Of a stretch of 54,724 nucleotides of DNA, positions 18,976 through 27,664 are shown piece by piece. The translations under genes and the position numbers were made by a program. The notes below the pieces were generated by a model. The model made no database searches and was not told where the DNA came from. It saw only the letters and a program-made list of their open reading frames with translations. This stretch comes from Lachnospiraceae bacterium (GTDB lineage Bacteria > Bacillota > Clostridia > Lachnospirales > Lachnospiraceae): positions 1 through 54,724 of the forward strand of contig JAEELL010000008.1 of the NCBI GenBank assembly GCA_016282745.1, read 5' to 3'. Every line of letters starts with the position of its first letter. Position 1 is the stretch's first letter.

Positions 18976-19734
18976 TCAACGATATTTATGTATTATCCAT
19001 AACACTATCAGATGTGCCGGATAGAAAATATAGAACAGCCATTTGTATTTTCTGTTTCCGGGCTTGCCGTTATATAATGACAATGGAATGATAGCAGCCA
19101 TACCAAACAACTGAACCTTTCCATACATAAATGAAAACATCACATTCGGCCAGACAATTCCATCTGTTCTTTCTCTAAATGAATAAAACAGCACAATAAG
19201 CAGTATTCCGGGATATGTATAACAAAGGTGGGCTTTGTGGGCAAAAAAGCATATGGCAAGAATAGCCATCATCTGCAATCCCGACTGTACAAGTACAACC
19301 ATTTCATTTTCAACCACCCATTTTGGCATTTTCAATTCACTGGTTATATAATCCATAAGTCTGATTACTAACAAACCAATCAGTAATGTAAAAAATATGT
19401 TCTGCTTTTTAAAGCTATAAATTGAATTACAAAATGCCAGATCATATGGAAGTTCTGATATAACTGCAAATACCAAAAGTCTCAATGCATATTTATTTCT
19501 GTCTCTGGTATGAACATATCCCTGAGTAATTAAAAATGCAAAGATAGGAAAACTTAGTCTTCCAATTGCCCTAAACACAAAATATGCTGCCGCCTCATGA
19601 TCAAAAAAAACTGCGGCCACATGATCTATTACCATAGCAATAAGCGCTATCCATTTGAGAGTAGTTGCATCAATTCCAACCCTCTTAATAGTACTTATTA
19701 CGTTATCATTTGCCACAGTTTTTTCTGTATTCAT
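18976..19734 (-). CDS. TraX-like multi-pass membrane protein
   Basis: 252 residues from the ATG at 19734. The GGAG site lies inside the frame that starts at an upstream TTG, which argues for the internal ATG. About eight hydrophobic helices are visible. The family segment 'LKWIALIAMVIDHVAAVFFD' and 'FRAIGRLSFPIFAFLITQGYVHTRDRNKYALRLLVFAVISELPYDLAF' is typical of TraX. TraX of F plasmids N-acetylates pilin, but chromosomal Firmicutes members occur without any conjugation genes, as here, and probably acylate an envelope component. The substrate is unknown. Confidence 0.85.
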   Translation of the reverse strand: MNTEKTVANDNVISTIKRVGIDATTLKWIALIAMVIDHVAAVFFDHEAAAYFVFRAIGRLSFPIFAFLITQGYVHTRDRNKYALRLLVFAVISELPYDLAFCNSIYSFKKQNIFFTLLIGLLVIRLMDYITSELKMPKWVVENEMVVLVQSGLQMMAILAICFFAHKAHLCYTYPGILLIVLFYSFRERTDGIVWPNVMFSFMYGKVQLFGMAAIIPLSLYNGKPGNRKYKWLFYIFYPAHLIVLWIIHKYR

Positions 19735-19806
19735 CTTCTTATTGTTCTCCAATACTATTCGATTATATTATTCCAATAAAAAATACAATTTTCGATATTT
19801 AAAGGT

Positions 19807-19844
19807 AACTATTCAATCTTTCAGCAATGCCAGCTCGAATTCGC
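19807..19844. repeat. Dispersed intergenic repeat, copy B
   Basis: Positions 19807-19833 match copy A (5814-5840) in 25 of 27 bases. The adjoining 19830-19844 (CCAGCTCGAATTCGC) recurs inverted at 32571-32585 in element D. The start of copy B, AAAGGTAACTATTC at 19801-19814, recurs at 27327-27340. Confidence 0.7.
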
Positions 19845-19855
19845 AGATAAATCTG

Positions 19856-21682
19856 CTACTTCATCACCAACACTGTAACACTTCTTGGCGGAGCCAAAAA
19901 GATTCTGTTCTCTATCTGAATCTTTGCATACATATCTGTTGTATACATCACTTCCCATCTCATTCCTGATCTCGGTGAAGGGATTCCAAATGCCTGCTGA
20001 TTCCAGTGCATGTTGTAGGCAATGTAGATGTCATTCTCTGCCTCATGTCCAAAACACTCAGCATATTTGCCACAGTACATTGCAGAGAAATGTCTGTTAA
20101 AGTTACTGAAATCAGGATACCATGCTTTCGTTCCGTGATATGACATATCCGGAAGACCACATCCCTTGTAGTCCATCATTCTAGGCTCCGTAGGAGTATG
20201 AAGCACAGTGTGACTCTTTCTGAACTTAATCGTCTCTTTTACAAATGAGAGAACGTCCTTTGCCATGGCATTGGTGTTCCACTCTACCCATGATATCTCG
20301 TTATCCTGACAATACGGATTATTGTTACCCTGCTGACTGTTGCACATCTCATCGCCTGAGTAAATCATTGGAACTCCCTGACTGAGAAGAACCATAGATA
20401 ATGCATTCTTTATCTGCTTTCTTCGAAGGTCGAGAACCTTCTTCTTTCTGGTAACACCCTCTACACCACAGTTCCAGCTGTAATTATAAACTGCTCCGTC
20501 TGCGTTGGCTTCACCGTTTGCCTCATTGTACTTCTTATCGTAAGACACTAGGTCAAATAATGTAAATGTGTTGTGATTTGCAACGTAATTGACCATGGCA
20601 ACTCCACTTGGGTTAGCCTTAATTTTGTATGAAATGGTGCCGAGCATATCCTCATCACCCTTCAAAAATCTTCTTGCCGACACCATGAAATCATCGTTGA
20701 AATTGGCAAGATTCTTGTACTCACCGCGGGCATTGTAAAAATCAGTGTCCACAGGGAATGTATATGTAAATATCTTTGTTCTGCTAAGTAAATTGTCAGT
20801 CTGTACCATCTTCATAACTGCATCTTCACAGTTGATGTGAATACCGTCAATATGGTAATTCATAATCCAATGGTGCAGACAATCTATAATAAGTGTAGGA
20901 TTCGTTCCTTCCGGGAAGAAAAACTCCATAGAAACTTCGATTCCGGCCTTGTGAAGTTCCTTAACCATATACTTGAACTCTTCCACTTCTCCACCGCTCT
21001 TATTCGAAAAGGCAAAAGATGCCTTTGGAGAGAAAGTATATCCTCCGGTATATCCCCAAAAATTGATTGTATCCTGCTTGATAACAGAATAATACGGGCT
21101 GTCCGGTTTTGTCTCGACAGGAACTTCATTGAACTCATAAGCAGGCATAAGCTCAACCATAGTAATACCAAGATCAACAAGATGTGGAATCTTATCAACA
21201 ATTCCAAGATAAGTACCCTTGTGTTTTACCTTTGAAGAGGAATGTTTTGTGAATCCCCTGACATGGAGTCTGTACATAATAGTATCTTCAAAAGGAGTAT
21301 TAAGGGGTGCATCACCCTCCCAGTCAAAATCATCACTGACTATGCTCGCTCTGATATCGACAGGCTTAACTCCCCAGTTCTCTTTTCCTGAAAGTGCTTT
21401 GGCATATGCGTCGGTAACAATTCTTCCGTCGATTGAAAAATTATAATCGTACTTCTTGTAATCAAGACCAATTACCTTCATTGCAAATACATTACCGATT
21501 ACCTGCGCATTTTCAAATGGAATCCGGAGTGCTTCGTTTGTTTTTCCTTTTTCGTACAGTACTAATTCACAGTTGCTGTTAAGCTTTGCAGTGAACGCAA
21601 AGTTAACCGCCTCCCCAAGAACTGTAGCCCCCAATATAAGTGGATTTCCTCTTTCTATAATTAACCTGCTTCTCAAATCCAT
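19856..21682 (-). CDS. GH13 isoamylase/GlgX-like protein with degenerate active site
   Basis: 608 residues from the ATG at 21682 (AAAGGA upstream). Residues ~1-115 resemble a CBM48 domain and the rest a GH13 barrel of the isoamylase/GlgX type. Non-catalytic family sequence is well kept: 'LFDLVSYDKKYNEANGEANADG', 'YSWNCGVEG', 'LLSQGVPMIYSGDE', 'NNNPYCQDNEISWVEW'. All four active-site regions are altered. Region I, normally DVVYNH, reads MEFFFPEG (about 252-259). Region II, normally GFRFD, reads GIHIN, so the nucleophile Asp is Asn284. Region III, normally AEPWD, reads TYTFP. Region IV, normally HD, reads HN (370-371). The protein is therefore probably not a hydrolase by the normal mechanism and may bind glycogen or starch. 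The reading frame is intact, so it is not a pseudogene. Confidence 0.85.
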   Translation of the reverse strand: MDLRSRLIIERGNPLILGATVLGEAVNFAFTAKLNSNCELVLYEKGKTNEALRIPFENAQVIGNVFAMKVIGLDYKKYDYNFSIDGRIVTDAYAKALSGKENWGVKPVDIRASIVSDDFDWEGDAPLNTPFEDTIMYRLHVRGFTKHSSSKVKHKGTYLGIVDKIPHLVDLGITMVELMPAYEFNEVPVETKPDSPYYSVIKQDTINFWGYTGGYTFSPKASFAFSNKSGGEVEEFKYMVKELHKAGIEVSMEFFFPEGTNPTLIIDCLHHWIMNYHIDGIHINCEDAVMKMVQTDNLLSRTKIFTYTFPVDTDFYNARGEYKNLANFNDDFMVSARRFLKGDEDMLGTISYKIKANPSGVAMVNYVANHNTFTLFDLVSYDKKYNEANGEANADGAVYNYSWNCGVEGVTRKKKVLDLRRKQIKNALSMVLLSQGVPMIYSGDEMCNSQQGNNNPYCQDNEISWVEWNTNAMAKDVLSFVKETIKFRKSHTVLHTPTEPRMMDYKGCGLPDMSYHGTKAWYPDFSNFNRHFSAMYCGKYAECFGHEAENDIYIAYNMHWNQQAFGIPSPRSGMRWEVMYTTDMYAKIQIENRIFLAPPRSVTVLVMK

Positions 21683-21846
21683 GGTGTATCCTTTCCTTTT
21701 CCGTCCGTATAACGCATATTCGATAGTCATTATACCACAATGATATTGTTTTTAAAACATAAAACTATTACCTATTTAAATGAATTTTGTGTGAATGATT
21801 ATCTCTAGAGATTATCGTGCAAATTATAAAACGTTACTCACTCTGT

Positions 21847-21875
21847 TTGCTTAATAATAAAAAAACTGATATAAT
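21847..21875 (+). promoter_or_regulatory. Promoter of the ABC-F gene
   Basis: TTGCTT at 21847-21852, a 17-nt spacer and TATAAT at 21870-21875. The leader to the ATG is about 50 nt. Confidence 0.7.
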
Positions 21876-21932
21876 AGGTGGGATTGAGTAAAAAATCAAC
21901 GCGTATTTTTTTAGAGAGAGGTAATAATAGTA

Positions 21933-23567
21933 ATGATAAGTGCTAACAATGTTACATTAAGATTTGGTAAAAAAGCTTTATTTGAGGATGTAAATATCAA
22001 ATTTACTCCCGGTAACTGTTACGGATTAATCGGTGCAAACGGTGCCGGGAAATCTACTTTCTTAAAGATTCTTACAGGAGAACTTGAGCCTACAAACGGT
22101 GAAGTTGTAATAACTCCGGGTGAGCGTCTTTCTTTCCTGAAGCAGGATCACTTCCAGTATGACGAATTTACTGTAATCGATACTGTTATCATGGGTAACA
22201 AACGCTTATACGATATAATGAAAGAAAAAGATGCCATCTACATGAAGGAAGATTTTTCCGACGAAGACGGTATCAGAGCAAGTGAACTTGAGGGTGAATT
22301 TGCAGAATTAAACGGATGGGAAGCAGAATCTGATGCTGCAACTCTTTTAAACGGTCTTGGTGTAGATACTGAATACCACTATCAGACTATGAAAGAATTG
22401 AACGGCAACCTCAAGGTCAAAGTTCTTCTTGCTCAGGCATTGTTTGGTAACCCTGACATTCTTCTTCTCGACGAGCCTACAAACCACTTAGACTTAGATG
22501 CTATCGCATGGCTTGAAGAGTTCCTTATCAACTTTGACAATACAGTTATCGTTGTATCCCACGACAGATACTTCCTTAACAAGGTCTGCACACAGATTGC
22601 CGATATCGACTACGCAAAGATTCAGCTCTATGCAGGTAACTACGACTTCTGGTATGAGTCAAGTCAGTTGATTGTTAAACAGATGAAAGAAGCAAACCGT
22701 AAGAAAGAAGAAAAAATCAAAGAACTTCAGGAATTCATACAGCGATTCAGCGCAAATGCTTCAAAATCTAAGCAGGCTACTTCAAGAAAACGTGCCCTTG
22801 AAAAGATTGAACTCGACGATATTAAGCCTTCAAGCAGAAAATATCCTTACATAGACTTCAGACCTGAGCGTGAAATTGGTAACGAAGTACTTACTGTTGA
22901 AGGTATTTCAAAGACTATCGACGGCGTTAAGGTATTAGACAACATTTCATTTGTTGTTGGTCGTGAAGACAAGATTGCTTTTGTTGGTTCAAACGGAATC
23001 GCAAAGACTACATTATTTAAGATTTTAACAGGCGAGATGGAGCCTGATGAAGGAACATACAAATGGGGAATCACAACTACACAGTCTTACTTCCCTAAAG
23101 ATAACACAAAGGACTTTGACTGCGATGATATCATCGTTGACTGGTTAACACAGTATTCAGAGATTAAGGACGCAACATATGTACGCGGCTTCCTTGGAAG
23201 AATGCTCTTTGCAGGTGAAGACGGTGTCAAGAAAGTCAAGGTATTATCCGGTGGTGAGAAAGTTAGAGTTATGCTTTCAAAGCTTATGATTTCAGGAGCA
23301 AACGTTCTTATTATCGACGAGCCTACTGACCACTTAGACATGGAATCAATCACAGCACTCAACAACGGGCTTATCAAGTTCCCTGGTGTTCTTCTCTTCT
23401 CTTCAAGAGATCATCAGGTTGTACAGACTACTGCCAACAGAATTATGGAAATCGTTAACGGTCAGTTAATTGACAAGATTACAACTTACGACGAATATCT
23501 TGAAAATGACGAAATGGCAAGAAAAAGAACTGTATACAGCACTGACGATATGGATTCTGACAATTAA
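21933..23567 (+). CDS. ABC-F family ATPase (YbiT-like)
   Basis: 544 residues with two ABC domains and no membrane segments, joined by a charged linker (about 240-300, 'QMKEANRKKEEKIKELQEF') as in ABC-F translation factors. Domain 1 has a canonical Walker A (GANGAGKST) and 'LLLDEPTNHLDLD', but its signature is LNGN instead of LSGG. Domain 2 has an unusual Walker A (GSNGIAKTT, Gly replaced by Ala), a normal LSGGEK signature, and 'IIDEPTDHLD' with Asp for Asn. Relatives (EttA, YbiT) act on the ribosomal E site or, in resistance factors, displace antibiotics. I think a YbiT-like housekeeping role is the likelier one. Confidence 0.9.
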   Translation: MISANNVTLRFGKKALFEDVNIKFTPGNCYGLIGANGAGKSTFLKILTGELEPTNGEVVITPGERLSFLKQDHFQYDEFTVIDTVIMGNKRLYDIMKEKDAIYMKEDFSDEDGIRASELEGEFAELNGWEAESDAATLLNGLGVDTEYHYQTMKELNGNLKVKVLLAQALFGNPDILLLDEPTNHLDLDAIAWLEEFLINFDNTVIVVSHDRYFLNKVCTQIADIDYAKIQLYAGNYDFWYESSQLIVKQMKEANRKKEEKIKELQEFIQRFSANASKSKQATSRKRALEKIELDDIKPSSRKYPYIDFRPEREIGNEVLTVEGISKTIDGVKVLDNISFVVGREDKIAFVGSNGIAKTTLFKILTGEMEPDEGTYKWGITTTQSYFPKDNTKDFDCDDIIVDWLTQYSEIKDATYVRGFLGRMLFAGEDGVKKVKVLSGGEKVRVMLSKLMISGANVLIIDEPTDHLDMESITALNNGLIKFPGVLLFSSRDHQVVQTTANRIMEIVNGQLIDKITTYDEYLENDEMARKRTVYSTDDMDSDN

Positions 23568-23608
23568 TACCAATAGTCAGTTTCGATAATGGATTCTGAC
23601 AATTAATA
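23550..23608 (+). repeat. Duplicated 3' end of the ABC-F gene
   Basis: About 19 nt covering the last codons and stop (TGGATTCTGACAATTAATA at 23551-23569) recur at 23590-23608, a 39-nt offset, just downstream of the stop codon. Confidence 0.8.
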
Positions 23609-23658
23609 TGAATATTTAAACTGACTTTTAGATACATAACAAAATCGGAGGTTGTCAA

Positions 23659-24561
23659 ATGAGACCAGTCACTATTATTATTCCTGATGATCGAATCAAG
23701 ATTCTTGGAATAATGCATTTTGTTCACGGAATGATGGAGCATCGTGGACGATATTTGGAAACTCTTGAATATTTCAGCAAGATGGGATATATCTGTGCCA
23801 TTCAGGACATGAGAGGACACGGAGATAATATTTCTACCGAAGATGATCTTGGATATTTCACTTCAAAAGGAATGAAGATTCTTGTTCAGGATGTCGTCGC
23901 CTTCAATGATTATCTGAAGAAAATATATCCTAAGCTTCCTGTTGTCCTTATCGGACACAGCATGGGTTCTCTTATAGTGAGGTCTTTTCTCAAACGACAC
24001 TCTGAGGAAATAAATGCGCTGATTGTAATGGGGTCTCCATCCCCGCGACCTTTCCTTAGAACATCAAAGAACTTTATATCATTTATGGCCTATTTCAAAG
24101 GATGGAGGCACAGAAGTCAGTTTATAACCAATATTGTGTTAAAGTCATTTGACAAACCTTTTGCAAAAGAAGGTATCAAGAATGCCTGGCTTACTACAGA
24201 CGGAGATGTTGTAGACAGATTCAACCGTGATCCGTTATGCGGTGTTCCTTTTACATTGAACGGATACAAGGCTCTATGCAATCTACTGATTAACGTTTAT
24301 TCTCCGGAAGGATATAAAAACAAAAATACTTCCCTTCCTATTATGTTCATTTCCGGCGCAGAAGACCCTTGTCGAATCAGCGATAAGAAATGGCAGGAAT
24401 CAGTAAATAGGCTCAAAAATGCCGGATTCACAAACATATACTCAAAGATGTATCCTGGCATGAGACATGAGCTTTTCAACGAAGTCGGAAAAGACGAAGT
24501 CAGACAGGACATACTAAAGTTCCTTGAATTAAATCTTGGAATTGAACATGATATATACTAA
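23659..24561 (+). CDS. Alpha/beta hydrolase (serine aminopeptidase S33 / monoacylglycerol lipase type)
   Basis: 300 residues, with GGAGG before the ATG. The fold marks are 'GIMHFVHGMMEHRGRY' (oxyanion-hole HG), 'CAIQDMRGHGDN' and the nucleophile elbow 'LIGHSMGS'. The acid Asp in 'FISGAEDPC' and the His in 'YPGMRHELFNE' complete a triad. This layout matches Hydrolase_4 lysophospholipases and monoacylglycerol lipases. It has no signal peptide, so it is cytoplasmic or peripheral. It lies 91 nt after the ABC-F gene and is probably co-transcribed. Confidence 0.9.
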   Translation: MRPVTIIIPDDRIKILGIMHFVHGMMEHRGRYLETLEYFSKMGYICAIQDMRGHGDNISTEDDLGYFTSKGMKILVQDVVAFNDYLKKIYPKLPVVLIGHSMGSLIVRSFLKRHSEEINALIVMGSPSPRPFLRTSKNFISFMAYFKGWRHRSQFITNIVLKSFDKPFAKEGIKNAWLTTDGDVVDRFNRDPLCGVPFTLNGYKALCNLLINVYSPEGYKNKNTSLPIMFISGAEDPCRISDKKWQESVNRLKNAGFTNIYSKMYPGMRHELFNEVGKDEVRQDILKFLELNLGIEHDIY

Positions 24562-24570
24562 TTCAAATAC

Positions 24571-24620
24571 AAACAAAAAGCAAAGGACTATAACTACAGT
24601 TCCTTTGCTTTTTGTTTTTT
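24571..24620. terminator. Strong terminator between convergent genes
   Basis: A 17-bp perfect stem (24571-24587 with 24601-24617, core AAAAAGCAAAGGA) with a 13-nt loop and a T-run on the plus strand; the A-rich 5' arm lets it also act on the minus strand. Confidence 0.92.
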
Positions 24621-24695
24621 TCTCTTTAATAATTCTGACAACCGCTCCTTCAACTTAAAGCGCTGTTTCTTCGCACTGTTAAGCATGCGACATTT

Positions 24696-25949
24696 CTACT
24701 CCATGTCAAGCAGTCCTATTTGCATCTTGAGCATAAATATCCTCTTTACACTTTCATTTATTCTCTCTTCTGTAATTGTTCCATTCTCGACTGCCTCTTC
24801 AACACTCTTTACGGCACGTTCTATATCCATAGGCATTAATATAATATCATTTCCTGCCTGAATAGCTTTTATTGTTCCCTCTTCAACAGTGTAATTATTT
24901 GCTATTGCTCCCATGTTCATTGCGTCAGTTATTATTACTTTCTTGAATCCAAGCTTGTTTCTGAGCTGATTTGTAACCATCTCATATGACAAAGTAGCCG
25001 GAAGTTTATCCACAGAATTCATAGTGATATGTCCCATCATAACCATATCTGCGCCGGCTTTTATTCCTCTCTCAAAAGCCAGATATTCTTCCTTCTCAAG
25101 CTGTTCAATTGTCTTATCTGAAGTTGCAATTCCAACATGACTGTCAGTCTGTGTATCTCCATGCCCCGGAAAATGTTTGAGTGTGGTCAGAACTCCTCCG
25201 TCGCAATAACCTTTCACCGCTGCTTCTACCAGTTCTGCCGTTTCTTCAAAATCATCACTGTAAGCGCGCGTTCCGATTATCTGATTTTCCGGATTTGACC
25301 AAGTATCTGCAATCGGTGCATAATCAAGATTAAATCCAAACTGCTTTATATCACTTCCAATTTTCTTGGCATTCTGATATGCAGTTGGTGTTCCTTCTTC
25401 CTTATATTCATACATTGGTTTAAATTGCGTTGTACCAAGGCTCTCTGCACATCTTGCTACTTTTCCGCCCTCTTCATCCACACTAATAAACATGCCTATA
25501 CCGTGATTCTTTTTTGCAAATTCCTGTGTCTTTGAAATCATCTCTATCGTCTGTTCCTTTGATACAAGATTATACTCCATATAAATCATTCCACCCACAG
25601 GATATTCTTCCAGTTTTTTCTCTGTTACCTCTCCGGCCATCGTAACCTTATCTACTCCTGTAAGCACCTCCGGTATAACAATAAACATCTGGCATATCTT
25701 CTCATGTAACGTCATAGTTTCTAAAATCTCATTAATATGCGCATCCACTTTATGCTTTCCTCCATCCTCTTTCAAATCGTCTTTTTCGTTCGTATTATTC
25801 TCAATACTGCTTTCATCGTTATTATCTGCATTACACGCTTCACTTTTTTCTTCCTTACTGTTTGGACTCTTTTCAGATTGTTGTATTCCACTACATCCTA
25901 CCAGAGCCACACTCAATAAAAGTGCTGTTATCATCCCAATATTTTTCAA
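24696..25949 (-). CDS. GH3 beta-N-acetylhexosaminidase (NagZ-like) lipoprotein
   Basis: 417 residues. The TTG at 25949 has GGGGAG 5 nt upstream and gives a good lipoprotein signal with lipobox LVGC (Cys19). After an Asp/Glu/Asn-rich tether (20-65), the GH3 barrel carries the NagZ hallmark KHFPGHGDT (258-266), with the Asp269/His271 dyad on the same loop acting as acid/base, and the nucleophile Asp342 in 'IITDAMNMGAI'. It would release terminal GlcNAc, from muropeptides or from chito-oligosaccharides, at the outer membrane face. The secreted GH18, GH46 and esterase genes of this window would supply such oligosaccharides. Confidence 0.92.
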   Translation of the reverse strand: MKNIGMITALLLSVALVGCSGIQQSEKSPNSKEEKSEACNADNNDESSIENNTNEKDDLKEDGGKHKVDAHINEILETMTLHEKICQMFIVIPEVLTGVDKVTMAGEVTEKKLEEYPVGGMIYMEYNLVSKEQTIEMISKTQEFAKKNHGIGMFISVDEEGGKVARCAESLGTTQFKPMYEYKEEGTPTAYQNAKKIGSDIKQFGFNLDYAPIADTWSNPENQIIGTRAYSDDFEETAELVEAAVKGYCDGGVLTTLKHFPGHGDTQTDSHVGIATSDKTIEQLEKEEYLAFERGIKAGADMVMMGHITMNSVDKLPATLSYEMVTNQLRNKLGFKKVIITDAMNMGAIANNYTVEEGTIKAIQAGNDIILMPMDIERAVKSVEEAVENGTITEERINESVKRIFMLKMQIGLLDME

Positions 25950-25987
25950 TGTTTCTCCCCTTCACAAATCAGATATCATTTTAATAC

Positions 25988-26021
25988 AAAGATAAAGGTC
26001 GCTTTCGCGACCTCTGTCTTT
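25988..26021 (-). terminator. Hairpin terminator after the HD-GYP gene
   Basis: A 7-bp GC-rich core (AGGTCGC/GCGACCT, 25996-26002 with 26007-26013) lies inside longer A/T pairing, followed on the minus strand by a T-rich stretch. It separates the HD-GYP and GH3 genes. Confidence 0.6.
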
Positions 26022-26025
26022 GTTT

Positions 26026-26100
26026 TCAATTCTTCTCCAGCATTACCATCGCTGATTCTGTATTATCAATTCTTCTCTAACAATTCCATTGCTCTGTCGA
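26026..26100 (-). repeat. Imperfect duplication of the HD-GYP gene's 3' end
   Basis: The last ~35 nt of the gene recur about 40 nt downstream. Read on the minus strand, the gene ends ...AMELLEKN-stop and the copy reads ...AMVMLEKN-stop. Confidence 0.7.
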
Positions 26101-27223
26101 TAATATCGATGTCTTCCTTTTTAAGAAATTCTTCAAGCGTTCTTCTAATCTCCAAATCAACATTTCTGTCGATTGGATTAATCTTTAATTCCTCTCTGAT
26201 TTTTTCATTTACATCTTTGAAGGCCTTTAAAACTATAGGATTAAACTCTCCGGATTCACCGTACTCAATCATAAGAACAGCCTTTTCGTGATCAAACTGC
26301 TTCTTATATACTCTCTCACTTGTAAGAACGTCATAAGCATCAGCCAATCCCACAACCTGAGCTGTGATAGGAATATCATCACCCTTCAATCCATAAGGGT
26401 AGCCATTGCCATCATATCTCTCATGGTGCGACAGGCATATATCCTTTGCAACCTTGATAAGTTCTTCGTTCTCATAAGACTTCATCTCATCAAGAATAAA
26501 TCTTCCCGCTGTTGAATGAGTCTTCATAATCTCAAACTCTTCCTCGGTAAGTTTACCTGACTTGTATGCAATCTCTTCCGGAATAGTAATCTTTCCTATG
26601 TCATGAAGCGTTGCAGCTGTACTGATAAGCAAAATCTCATCGTAAGTAAACTTATAATCGCTAATCTCATTGAGACGCTCTAAAATAATCTTTGTAATAA
26701 CACCTACATTAAGAACATGGGAACAGTCGTCTCCATTTCTAAACTCTACGATATGTCCCAAAATATTGGCCATAACATTGGCATTCTTCTCACGCTTGTA
26801 AATCTGCCTAACCAGTAGAGCAATAAGTTTCTTCTGCTTAGAATACAAACTGAGCGTATTAATAACTCTTCTTTTTACAATAACGCTGTCAAACGGAGCA
26901 ATGATATAATCCGTTACGCCAAGTCCGAAAGCTCTTCTACTGTTATAAGAAGAACCAACTGTAGACAACATAATAACCGGAATATTCTGAATAAGCATCT
27001 TGTTATTCATACTAGTAAGTACATCAAATCCATCAACCCCAGGCATATCTTCATGCAACAAGACAATATCAATGGAATCCCCATCGCTATCCAAAATATC
27101 AATTGCACTCTGGCCGCCTGTTGCTTCAATTATATCAAATTCATCACCTAATATTTCCACTAAAAGTTTGCGATTTTCTTCCTCATCATCGACGATGAGT
27201 ATAGTGTATTTCTCATCTATCAA
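26066..27223 (-). CDS. HD-GYP domain protein with degenerate receiver domain
   Basis: 385 residues. The start is a TTG at 27223 with GGAGGG 6-7 nt upstream; no ATG is close. Residues 1-120 are a receiver fold ('ILIVDDEEENRKLL') in which the phospho-accepting Asp is His57 ('IVLLHEDMPGVDGF') and the conserved Lys is Ala109 ('YIIAPFD'). Residues ~150-345 are an HD-GYP phosphodiesterase domain with His207/Asp208 ('LHDIGKITIPEEI'), 'THSTAGRFIL', 'HHERYDGNGYPYGLKGDDIP' (GYP at 274-276) and 'LADAYDVLTS'. HD-GYP enzymes hydrolyse cyclic di-GMP or related dinucleotides. Normal phosphorelay control is unlikely given the lost residues. No histidine kinase is adjacent. Confidence 0.9.
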   Translation of the reverse strand: MIDEKYTILIVDDEEENRKLLVEILGDEFDIIEATGGQSAIDILDSDGDSIDIVLLHEDMPGVDGFDVLTSMNNKMLIQNIPVIMLSTVGSSYNSRRAFGLGVTDYIIAPFDSVIVKRRVINTLSLYSKQKKLIALLVRQIYKREKNANVMANILGHIVEFRNGDDCSHVLNVGVITKIILERLNEISDYKFTYDEILLISTAATLHDIGKITIPEEIAYKSGKLTEEEFEIMKTHSTAGRFILDEMKSYENEELIKVAKDICLSHHERYDGNGYPYGLKGDDIPITAQVVGLADAYDVLTSERVYKKQFDHEKAVLMIEYGESGEFNPIVLKAFKDVNEKIREELKINPIDRNVDLEIRRTLEEFLKKEDIDIIDRAMELLEKN

Positions 27224-27326
27224 CTATATCCCTCCTATTCAATTGTAGCTTCCGTACAAACTTATACACCCATTATATCACATCCTAAAGAAATGTACAT
27301 TATTCTTGCAATTATTATTTCAAATA

Positions 27327-27541
27327 AAGGTAACTATTCTTTTTTGTCGCGAGCGAAGGTGATTTGATATCCGAAGGATGAAAATCACGAAAGCTTAGCA
27401 GATTAAGAACAAAGTGTCGCTTGCGACACTTCGCGCGCGAGCGGATGCGTCAGCATAAATACATCTCCGCGAGCTGCGCATCCTTGCGGAGCATTTTTAT
27501 TTCATGGGGAAGTTCAAAGAACTTTCCTATGAAATAAAAAA
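27327..27541. repeat. Hairpin array in the 441-bp spacer 27224-27664
   Basis: Starts with AAAGGTAACTATTC (27327-27340), as in repeat copy B. It contains an 8-bp hairpin AGTGTCGC/GCGACACT (27413-27430), an interleaved pair GGATGCG...CGCATCC and CTCCGC...GCGGAG (about 27441-27493), and a very long hairpin (27494-27515 with 27519-27540) of about 22 bp with a 3-nt loop. None is followed by a good T-run. GC content is higher than in the neighbouring genes. Confidence 0.65.
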
Positions 27542-27664
27542 AGCGATAACCACTGGCTCACAGGTCCAATGATTACCGCCTTTAACTCAAATCATTTTTC
27601 TCAAATTATCCTATATGATTATTCTCTATGATTATTCTTCACAATTTTACATATTATTCTTTCA

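Noticed and set aside
18976-19734. TraX as a sign of a conjugative element
   Set aside because: No relaxase, type IV secretion or other tra genes are near. Stand-alone chromosomal TraX-like genes are common in Firmicutes.
19856-21682. Pseudogene of a glycogen debranching enzyme
   Set aside because: The active-site residues are lost, but the frame is full length with no stop or frameshift and non-catalytic motifs are conserved, so it is treated as an intact non-canonical protein.
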